From positions 1 to 31,377 of the forward strand of contig CAZVRW010000036.1 in assembly GCA_964630265.1 (NCBI GenBank): a stretch of DNA of 31,377 nt, given 5' to 3'. A program made the translations under genes and the position numbers. Each line of letters starts with the position of its first letter. Position 1 is the stretch's first letter. This DNA is from CAZBWP01 sp964630265. Its GTDB lineage: Bacteria; Pseudomonadota; Alphaproteobacteria; Rhodospirillales; Defluviicoccaceae. A model generated the notes under the pieces. The model saw only the letters and a list, made by a program, of their open reading frames with translations. It had not been told where the DNA came from and did no database searches. Shown one piece after another: positions 22,540 to 29,166 of this stretch.

Positions 22540-24386
22540 TGGACGGACTGGTCGACAGGGTGAAGGGACTGCCGTTTACGTTGGCTGCCCTTCGGTCCGC
22601 CTACGCCGCCGGCGCGACCCCGCGCCAAATCGTGGCCGAGGTCTATGCGCGCATCTGTTCCGTGAACGACCCCGGCATCTTCATCCACTTGGCCGAAGAG
22701 GCCGAGGTGCTCGCCCTGGCCGAAGCCTTGGGGGCCCATGACCCCGGCCTGCCGTTGTGGGGCATGCCGTTCGTCGTCAAGGACAACATCGATATAGCGG
22801 GGATGCCGACGACCGCGGCCTGCCCCGCCTATTGTTACAACCCCGCGGCCGATGCCTTCGTCGTCGCGCGGCTGCGCAGGGCCGGGGCGATCCCCATCGG
22901 CAAGACCAACCTCGATCAATTCGCAACCGGGCTGGTGGGTGTGCGATCGCCGTACCCCGTGCCGCGCAATGCGATCGATCCCGCGATCCTGCCCGGGGGA
23001 TCCTCCTCCGGCTCGGCCGTGGCGGTCGCGCAGGGCATCGTGCCGTTCGCGCTGGGCACCGACACCGCGGGGTCGGGGCGCGTGCCCGCGGCGCTGAACA
23101 ACATCGTCGGGCTGAAGCCGACGGTGGGAGCCTTGTCGGCCGCTGGCGTCGTGCCGGCCTGCCGCACCCTGGATACGATCTCGGTGTTCGCGCTCAGTGT
23201 TGCCGATGCCCACGACGTCGCGCGGGTGGCCGCTGCGCCGGATCCGGATGATGCCTTCTCCCGGTCGATCCGTATCGGTGCCCTGCCGGCGCCCCTGCCG
23301 GCGCCGCGCATCGCCATTCCGGATGCCGACAGTCTCAGCTTTTCTGGCGATACGGTGCAGGCCGCCGCCTTCGAGGCCACGGTCGCCCGCCTCGAGGCCG
23401 GCGGCGCGCGGATTTCCCGCGTCGACTTTGCTCCGTTCTACGATGTCGCGCGGATGCTCTATGAAGGCGCGTGGATCGCCGAACGGTACACGGTCGTCGA
23501 GGAGCTGCTGCAGCGCACCCCGGAGGCGGTCCACCCCGTCACGCGGGGTATCATCAGCAAGGCGGCAAGCCTGAGCGCCGCCGATGCCTTCCGAGGCATC
23601 TACCGGCTCGCGGAACTCAAGCGGCGATGTGCCCCCATCCTTCAGGCGGCAGACATGATCTGCGTTCCCAGCATTCCCACCGTCTACACCCTAGACGACT
23701 TGGCGGCCGACCCATACGCGCCCAATACCGACCTCGGCACCTACACCAATTTCGTCAATCTTCTGGACCTCTGCGCCCTGACCGTGCCGGCGTTGCCGCG
23801 TCGTGACGGCAGGCCAGGCAGCATCACCCTGATCGGCCGCGCCGGGGCCGATGCCGTCTTGGCGGCAGAGGGAGTGCGCATCGAGGCGATGATGGGGATC
23901 CGACCCGGCGCCACAGGGTGGACGATCGCCCCACCGGCGCCGACGGCTCGCCTCGAGCCTCGTTCGGAGGAGATCGCGCTGGCCGTGTGTGGCGCCCACA
24001 TGTCGGGCCTTCCACTGAACGATGAGTTGACGAAGCGTGGCGCCCGCTTTCTGGGGGCGGCCCGGACCGCGCCGCTCTACAGCCTGCATGCCTTGCCAGG
24101 CGGTCCACCGTTCCGACCCGGCATGGTCCGCCGGTGCGATGATCGCCCCGGCACGGCGATCGACTTGGAGGTCTGGGGGCTGCCGAAGGCCGAGGTCGGC
24201 GAGTTCATTGCCGGCATCCCGGCGCCGCTGGGGATCGGCAGTATCGAACTGGAGAACGGCGACCGCGTCATGGGGTTCCTTTGCGAATGCGCGGGCTTGT
24301 CCGGCGCCACGGACATCTCGCACTACCGGGGGTGGCGGACGTTCATTGCGGAAAGCGAGCGGCAGGCGGGGGCAGCCGTGAAGTGA
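22536..24386 (+). CDS. atzF: Allophanate hydrolase (AtzF-type)
   Basis: Allophanate hydrolase splits allophanate (urea-1-carboxylate) to ammonia and CO2, ending urea, biuret and s-triazine breakdown. The product is 616 aa, close to the AtzF length. The amidase-signature domain has a full Ser-cisSer-Lys triad: K82 (FVVKDNIDIAG), S156 (PGGSSSGSAVAVAQG) and S180 (GTDTAGSGRVPAALNN). These spacings (74 and 24) equal those I recall for AtzF. The C-terminal domain (about 470-605) is also complete: LAVCGAHMSGLPLNDELTKR, then LEVWGLPKAEVGEFIAGIPA and ENGDRVMGFLCE. It overlaps the ATPase gene by 4 bases, so it belongs to the transporter operon. No urea carboxylase or biuret hydrolase is in the window. 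A related amidase on another imported carbamoyl compound remains possible. Confidence 0.92.
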   Translation: MMDGLVDRVKGLPFTLAALRSAYAAGATPRQIVAEVYARICSVNDPGIFIHLAEEAEVLALAEALGAHDPGLPLWGMPFVVKDNIDIAGMPTTAACPAYCYNPAADAFVVARLRRAGAIPIGKTNLDQFATGLVGVRSPYPVPRNAIDPAILPGGSSSGSAVAVAQGIVPFALGTDTAGSGRVPAALNNIVGLKPTVGALSAAGVVPACRTLDTISVFALSVADAHDVARVAAAPDPDDAFSRSIRIGALPAPLPAPRIAIPDADSLSFSGDTVQAAAFEATVARLEAGGARISRVDFAPFYDVARMLYEGAWIAERYTVVEELLQRTPEAVHPVTRGIISKAASLSAADAFRGIYRLAELKRRCAPILQAADMICVPSIPTVYTLDDLAADPYAPNTDLGTYTNFVNLLDLCALTVPALPRRDGRPGSITLIGRAGADAVLAAEGVRIEAMMGIRPGATGWTIAPPAPTARLEPRSEEIALAVCGAHMSGLPLNDELTKRGARFLGAARTAPLYSLHALPGGPPFRPGMVRRCDDRPGTAIDLEVWGLPKAEVGEFIAGIPAPLGIGSIELENGDRVMGFLCECAGLSGATDISHYRGWRTFIAESERQAGAAVK

Positions 24387-24422
24387 GAGTGAGCATGAGG
24401 GGCGGTACCGCAGCGTCCGAGC

Positions 24423-24444
24423 GGCCGCGAGAGGTTTCGCGGCC
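24423..24444. terminator. 8-bp hairpin between atzF and ilvD
   Basis: GGCCGCGA (24423-24430), loop GAGGTT, TCGCGGCC (24437-24444) form a perfect stem 37 bases after the atzF stop. No T-run follows. It may terminate or attenuate the transporter operon before the dehydratase gene, or stabilise the upstream message. Confidence 0.35.
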
Positions 24445-24570
24445 CGAGGCGGATGGCGCGTGGTCCACGCATTGGGGTCCACGGATCAGATTGCGGAGGC
24501 TAGGCATGACGCGCCGGCTCCATTATCCTTCAATTCTTGCGACCGAGGATTGGGAAAGGGGAGAGCCGCC

Positions 24571-26307
24571 GTGCCCGACGACGCCCATCAACGCAGTTTC
24601 GACAAGTCGCGGTTGCCCAGCCGCCACGTGACCGAGGGGCCGGAGCGGGCACCGCACCGATCATACTACTACGCGATGGGGTTGTCGGAGCGGGAAATTC
24701 ATCAACCATTCGTCGGCGTCGCGACGTGCTGGAACGAGGCCGCTCCGTGTAACATCGCGCTTTCCCGACAGGCGCAGGCGGTGAAGCTGGGCGTCAAGAC
24801 GGGGGGCGGAACGCCGCGCGAGTTCGTCACCATCACCGTCACTGACGGCATCGCCATGGGGCATGCCGGGATGAAGTCGTCCCTGGTCTCCCGCGAGGTG
24901 ATCGCCGACTCCGTCGAACTGACCATGCGGGGCCACTGCTACGACGCCCTTGTCGGGCTCGCCGGCTGCGACAAGTCATTGCCCGGAATGATGATGGCGA
25001 TGGTGCGCCTCAACGTTCCGTCGGTGTTCATTTATGGTGGGTCGATCCTGCCCGGACGCCATCGCGGTCGCGACGTCACCGTGCAGGACGTGTTCGAGGC
25101 GGTCGGTCAGCACGCTGTCGGCAGCATCAGCGACGAAGAGTTGCACGATCTGGAGTGCGTTGCCTGTCCATCGTCAGGGTCTTGTGGCGGGCAATTCACC
25201 GCCAACACCATGGCCTGTGTCTCGGAGGCCATGGGGCTTGCCCTGCCGGGTTCGGCCGGCGCGCCGGCGCCGTACGAGTCCCGCGATGCCCTGTGCGAGG
25301 CGTCGGGGGAGGCGGTGATGGATCTGCTGGCCCAGCGGATCCGGCCGCGGGACATCGTCACCCGCAAGGCGCTGGAGAACGCCGCCACCGTCGTGGCGGC
25401 CTCGGGCGGCTCGACCAATGCGGGGCTGCATCTGCCGGCGATCGCCCACGAATGCGGGATCGATTTCGATCTGGACGCGGTCTGCGACATTTTCCGCCGG
25501 ACACCCTACATTGCCGACCTCAAGCCGGCGGGCCGCTACGTGGCCAAGGATCTCTACGAGGCCGGGGGCGTGTCCGCCCTGCTGAAGGTGTTGCTGGATG
25601 GCGGTTATCTCCATGGCGACTGTCTCACCGTTACCGGCCGGACCCTGGCCGAGAACCTCGCCGACGTGGTGGTCGCGGCCGACCAGAAGGTGATCCTGCC
25701 CCTCTCTGCGCCCCTGTCCCCCACCGGCGGCGTCGTCGGGTTGAAGGGATCGCTGGCGCCGCAGGGCGCGATCGTCAAGGTCGCTGGCATGAAGACGCTG
25801 ACGTTCCGCGGGACGGCGCGCTGCTTCGACAGCGAAGAGGAGTGCTTTGCCGCGGTCGAGCGCCGCGAGTACCGTGAGGGCGAGGTCTTGGTCATCCGCT
25901 ACGAAGGACCGCGCGGCGGCCCCGGAATGCGGGAGATGCTGTCGACGACGGCGGCGCTCTATGGTCAAGGTGCGGGCGACAAGGTGGCGCTGATCACCGA
26001 TGGCCGGTTTTCCGGCGCGACACGCGGCTTCTGTGTCGGACATGTCGGTCCCGAGGCGGCGGTCGGTGGCCCGATCGGCTTGGTGCGCGATGGCGACCTG
26101 ATCATCATCGACGCCGAAACCGGCAGGCTCGACGTGGACCTCTCGGACGCGGAATTGGCAGCACGCCGCGAAACATGGCGACCGCGCCGGCACGACTTCC
26201 AGTCGGGAGCCCTATACAAGTACGCGCAACTGGTCGGTGACGCCTGCGATGGCGCCGTCACCCATCCGGGAGGGGCCGCGGAAACGCACGTCTACGCCGA
26301 CATCTGA
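24571..26307 (+). CDS. ilvD: Dihydroxy-acid dehydratase (IlvD/Edd family)
   Basis: This enzyme dehydrates 2,3-dihydroxy acids to 2-keto acids in valine and isoleucine synthesis; relatives act on sugar acids. From the GTG at 24571 (AGGGGAGA upstream) the product is 578 aa. Three cluster cysteines are visible at C60 (WNEAAPCNIAL), C133 (AGCDKSLPGMM, with K135 the Mg2+-site lysine) and C205 (ACPSSGSCGGQFTANTM). This spacing fits the [2Fe-2S] dihydroxy-acid dehydratases. The late ITDGRFSGATRGFCVGHVGP holds the catalytic serine. The frame is open to 24460, but that extension lacks family sequence. It follows atzF after 184 bp in the same direction, so co-regulation is possible but not shown. It may be housekeeping IlvD or a second copy serving the accessory pathway. 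Confidence 0.9.
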   Translation: MPDDAHQRSFDKSRLPSRHVTEGPERAPHRSYYYAMGLSEREIHQPFVGVATCWNEAAPCNIALSRQAQAVKLGVKTGGGTPREFVTITVTDGIAMGHAGMKSSLVSREVIADSVELTMRGHCYDALVGLAGCDKSLPGMMMAMVRLNVPSVFIYGGSILPGRHRGRDVTVQDVFEAVGQHAVGSISDEELHDLECVACPSSGSCGGQFTANTMACVSEAMGLALPGSAGAPAPYESRDALCEASGEAVMDLLAQRIRPRDIVTRKALENAATVVAASGGSTNAGLHLPAIAHECGIDFDLDAVCDIFRRTPYIADLKPAGRYVAKDLYEAGGVSALLKVLLDGGYLHGDCLTVTGRTLAENLADVVVAADQKVILPLSAPLSPTGGVVGLKGSLAPQGAIVKVAGMKTLTFRGTARCFDSEEECFAAVERREYREGEVLVIRYEGPRGGPGMREMLSTTAALYGQGAGDKVALITDGRFSGATRGFCVGHVGPEAAVGGPIGLVRDGDLIIIDAETGRLDVDLSDAELAARRETWRPRRHDFQSGALYKYAQLVGDACDGAVTHPGGAAETHVYADI

Positions 26308-26327
26308 GGTCAGAGGCGCGCCGGCCT

Positions 26328-26516
26328 CCGTGCAACCAGTGGCAGGCTTACCTGCCGTGCAANNNNNNNNNNNNNNNNNNNNNNNNNNNNNNNNNNNNNN
26401 NNNNNNNNNNNNNNNNNNNNNNNNNNNNNNNNNNNNNNNNNNNNNNNNNNNNNNNNNNNNNNCCGTGCAACCAGTGGCAGGCTTACCTGCCGTGCAAACA
26501 GTGGTAGGCCTACCTC
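26328..26516. repeat. 27-bp palindromic tandem repeat interrupted by an assembly gap
   Basis: The unit starts CCGTGCAA and contains the inverted repeat GGCAGG-CTTA-CCTGCC. One full unit plus 8 bases lies left of the gap (26328-26362), and one full unit (26463-26489) plus a diverged terminal unit (26490-26516, six differences) lies right of it. The 35 bases on each side of the gap are identical. The diverged unit has its own perfect 12-bp palindrome, GGTAGGCCTACC. True copy number is unknown. It lies between the ilvD stop and the bacteriohemerythrin start. The unit is nine codons long, but no credible gene runs through it. Confidence 0.9.
26363..26462. other. Assembly gap of 100 N
   Basis: A run of exactly 100 N is the usual placeholder for a scaffold gap of unknown size. 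Its position inside a tandem repeat explains why assembly broke. The real length may be zero, since the two contig ends share 35 bases, or many repeat units. Confidence 0.97.
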
Positions 26517-26568
26517 AAGCGTGCTATGAACATTCTGGATCATTGGCTGTTTGGCGTTGGAGGCGCGC

Positions 26569-27060
26569 GTGATCACTTGGTCAGAGGCGATGAGCGTCGG
26601 TGTGCCGCGCCTCGACAGCGATCATCGGGTGCTGATCGGATTGATCAATCATCTCGATCGTGCCACCGCGCATCGTTTCGAGACCAGGCTCGTCGTTGCC
26701 GAGGTCCTCGACGCACTACTTGCCTATACCCGCTTTCATTTCGAACGGGAGGAGCGGGTGATGGAGGCGTGCGGTTATCCCGAGATCGATGCACACCGCC
26801 TGGAACACGCGGAACTCACCCGCGAGGTCGTCGATTTGATCGATCGATTCCAGCGGGATCCCATCGCGGTTAGCCATGCCGAGATGCTGACGTTTCTGAC
26901 GGATTGGCTGAACCACCACATCCTCCTGCAAGACAAGGCCTATCGCTCCGTCGTCGAGGGGCGGTCGGAAGCCCAAGAGGTCGCCGAAACCTACGGCCAC
27001 TTCGATTTCGCGCCGTTCGACGTCGATGTGTCGGAAGAGGATCTGGCAAAGGCCGGTTGA
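26569..27060 (+). CDS. Bacteriohemerythrin
   Basis: This is a single-domain di-iron oxygen-binding protein of 163 aa from the GTG at 26569, which has GGAGG five bases upstream. A TTG at 26551 in the same frame is less likely. It opens with the family signature ITWSEAMSVGVPRLDSDH. All seven ligands are readable: H19, H57 and E61 (RFHFEREERVM), H76 and H80 (DAHRLEHAEL), H117 and D122 (WLNHHILLQDKAY). Bacteriohemerythrins carry or sense oxygen or nitric oxide in the cytoplasm. It has an acidic C-terminal tail (VDVSEEDLAKAG). The promoter region contains or adjoins the 27-bp repeat. It is the second hemerythrin fold of the window, and the two share little sequence. Confidence 0.93.
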   Translation: MITWSEAMSVGVPRLDSDHRVLIGLINHLDRATAHRFETRLVVAEVLDALLAYTRFHFEREERVMEACGYPEIDAHRLEHAELTREVVDLIDRFQRDPIAVSHAEMLTFLTDWLNHHILLQDKAYRSVVEGRSEAQEVAETYGHFDFAPFDVDVSEEDLAKAG

Positions 27061-27150
27061 GCGCCCACCCCATCGAACAGCCGTTCGCCCCTGCGGTCGG
27101 CGCGGGGAGGGGCGGCGGGCGATGCAGCGTCCAAAAACCTTCGCATTGGG

Positions 27151-27165
27151 CCGCCGTCACGGCGG
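27151..27165. terminator. Short hairpin after the bacteriohemerythrin gene
   Basis: CCGCCG (27151-27156), TCA, CGGCGG (27160-27165) form a 6-bp stem followed by only two T. It lies about 90 bases past the bacteriohemerythrin stop and about 80 before the sugar kinase. It is a weak terminator candidate. Confidence 0.3.
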
Positions 27166-27245
27166 TTGAACCGGTGGCTGCATGCCGGTACTAACCACAT
27201 CGAAACACGTTCGATCCGAAATGCCGCCGCCGCGGGAGATAATCA

Positions 27246-28190
27246 GTGAAATCGATCGTTACCTTGACCCTCAATCCCAGCATTGACGTTCAGTATGATG
27301 TCCAGGACATGGTACCGGTCGCGAAAATCCGCGCAAAGCCGCCGCTGCAATTTCCGGGAGGGGGCGGGATCAACGTCTCCAGAGTCATTAAAGTCCTGGG
27401 AGCACGTAGCATTGCCATCTACACCGCAGGGTGGCTGACCGGTCAGTTCTTCCGCGAGATGGTCGATCATAACGGGCTGTTGACCCGCACCATTCCAATT
27501 CAAGACAGGACACGGACGAGCGCCACGATCTTCGAGGCGTCGACGAACCAGGAGTACCGGATCACCCCACCGGGCCCGACTCTCACCGATGAGGAGTGGC
27601 GGGAGTGCCTGAATGCGGTATGCGAATACGAGGCGGATTATTTCGTGCTCACCGGCAGTTTGCCGGGCGGTGTTCCGGTCGACTTCTACGGCCAAGTGAC
27701 CAAACGCGCCAAGGAAACTGGAACGAAGGTCATTCTCGATACGTCCGGGCGCGCGCTCTACGAGAGCCTGAAGGCCGGCGTCTACATCGTCAAACCAAAC
27801 AAGCGCGAACTCGAAGGGCTCGTCGGGCGCAAGGCGACGACGCAAGAAGACCAAGAGGAAATGTGTCGGCAACTGATCGAAGAAGGCAGGGCGGAAATGG
27901 TTGCCCTGACTCTCGGCGAAGAAGGCGCGTTGCTGGTCTCCAAGGATGGGACGCTGCGTCTGCCGACGCCAAACGTGGAGGTCATCAGCACCGTCGGTGC
28001 CGGCGACAGCTTCGTCGGCGGTCTGGTCGCCGGCCTCGCGCGGGGGATGAGCGCCGCCGACGCGTTCGCCCTTGGCAACGCCTGCGGTACCGCCGCGGTG
28101 ATGACCGCGGGGACGGAACTCTGCCGCCTGGAGGACGTGGAGCGGCTGTTCGAGGACTTGGCAGGGAAGCCCCTGGCCGCCGTGTGGTAG
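27246..28190 (+). CDS. PfkB-family hexose-phosphate kinase (Pfk-2-like)
   Basis: The product is 314 aa, a ribokinase-fold kinase that phosphorylates fructose 6-phosphate or fructose 1-phosphate with ATP. The opening TLTLNPSIDVQYDV and the substrate loop FPGGGGINVSRVI (GGGGIN rather than GGKGIN) favour the E. coli Pfk-2/1-phosphofructokinase group. The ATP/anion-hole motif STVGAGDSFVGGLVAGLA contains the catalytic base D254. VKPNKRELEGLVG is also diagnostic. The GTG start at 27246 has GGGAGA just upstream. It is followed 81 bp later by an alpha/beta hydrolase. Kinases of this type often sit in low-oxygen or stress regulons with hemerythrins and universal stress proteins; that link is inference. 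Confidence 0.9.
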   Translation: MKSIVTLTLNPSIDVQYDVQDMVPVAKIRAKPPLQFPGGGGINVSRVIKVLGARSIAIYTAGWLTGQFFREMVDHNGLLTRTIPIQDRTRTSATIFEASTNQEYRITPPGPTLTDEEWRECLNAVCEYEADYFVLTGSLPGGVPVDFYGQVTKRAKETGTKVILDTSGRALYESLKAGVYIVKPNKRELEGLVGRKATTQEDQEEMCRQLIEEGRAEMVALTLGEEGALLVSKDGTLRLPTPNVEVISTVGAGDSFVGGLVAGLARGMSAADAFALGNACGTAAVMTAGTELCRLEDVERLFEDLAGKPLAAVW

Positions 28191-28271
28191 GGACGGGCCA
28201 CCGGCCAACACGGCCTTGATCGGAGCATGAAGCTCGTCGATCATCGCACGTCGATGACAGGGAGATGCGCC

Positions 28272-29123
28272 ATGCCGATGACCGAGAAAAGCCTAATGAG
28301 CCTGGGACCGCACGGCTTCCATAAGATCGCCTACTTCGAGTGGGGCGATCCGACCAACACGAATGTCCTGGTCTGCGTGCATGGCCTGACGCGGCGCGGC
28401 CGGGATTTCGACACCTTCGCCGAGGCGATGGCCGACCGCTATCGCGTCGTCTGCGTCGATCTGCCGGGGCGCGGCGCCAGCCATTGGCTGCCGGTGCCCG
28501 CGGACTATCAACCGGCGACGTACCTGCAGGATCTGGCGTCGCTGTTGGCGCGGCTCGACGTGGAGGCGGTGGACTGGTTCGGGGTGTCGCTCGGCGGGCT
28601 TCTCGGCATGACGCTGGCGGCGCAGCCGAACACCCCCATTCGCAAACTCGTCCTCGACGACATCGGCGGGTTCATCGATCTGCCGGCGCTGGAGCGCATT
28701 TCCAGTTGGGTCGGCAACGATCCGTCCTTCCGCGACCTGAAATCGCTGGAGGCCTATCTCCGCGAGGTGTGTGCGCCGTACGGCCCGCTGACCGATGCCC
28801 AGTGGTCCGACGTCGCCCGGCACGGCTCGCGCTACGATGAGACCGCCGGCGTCTGGAAGCTGCATTACGATCCGCGCCTCGCCGAACCCTTCAAGGATGG
28901 TTTCTCGGAACCGGTAACGCTCTGGCCGGTTTGGGATCTGGTGAAGACGCCGACGCTCATCGTTCGCGGCGCCGAGTCGGACATTCTCTATCGTGAAACC
29001 GCCGAAGAGATGCTGACCCGGGGCCCGCAGGCCGAATTGATCGAGTTCCCGGGCGTCGGCCATGCACCGATGATGATGGATCGCCATCAGATCGAGCCCG
29101 TCCGCGAGTGGCTGCTCCGCTGA
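28272..29123 (+). CDS. Alpha/beta hydrolase
   Basis: This is a 283-aa alpha/beta-hydrolase-fold enzyme. The oxyanion-hole turn is VCVHGLTRRGRDFD, the nucleophile elbow WFGVSLGGLLGM gives S106, and the acid and base of the triad are D237 (GAESDILY) and H264 (GVGHAPMMMD). I start at 28272 (MPMTEKSLMSLGPHG) because AGGGAG lies seven bases upstream; the frame extends to an ATG at 28227 without a good site. There is no signal peptide. The substrate is unknown: esters, lactones or thioesters are possible. It sits between the sugar kinase and ppk1 on the same strand. Confidence 0.88.
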   Translation: MPMTEKSLMSLGPHGFHKIAYFEWGDPTNTNVLVCVHGLTRRGRDFDTFAEAMADRYRVVCVDLPGRGASHWLPVPADYQPATYLQDLASLLARLDVEAVDWFGVSLGGLLGMTLAAQPNTPIRKLVLDDIGGFIDLPALERISSWVGNDPSFRDLKSLEAYLREVCAPYGPLTDAQWSDVARHGSRYDETAGVWKLHYDPRLAEPFKDGFSEPVTLWPVWDLVKTPTLIVRGAESDILYRETAEEMLTRGPQAELIEFPGVGHAPMMMDRHQIEPVREWLLR

Positions 29124-29166
29124 ACCGGACCCGCCGCGCTGACACCGCACCGGGGTGAGCACGGTC

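Noticed and set aside
26328..26516. CRISPR array
   Set aside because: Units are directly adjacent with no unique spacers, and no cas gene is present.
26237..26572. Frame running through the 27-bp repeat as a nine-residue peptide repeat
   Set aside because: It begins inside ilvD in another frame, depends on an arbitrary 100-N filler and has no ribosome-binding site.
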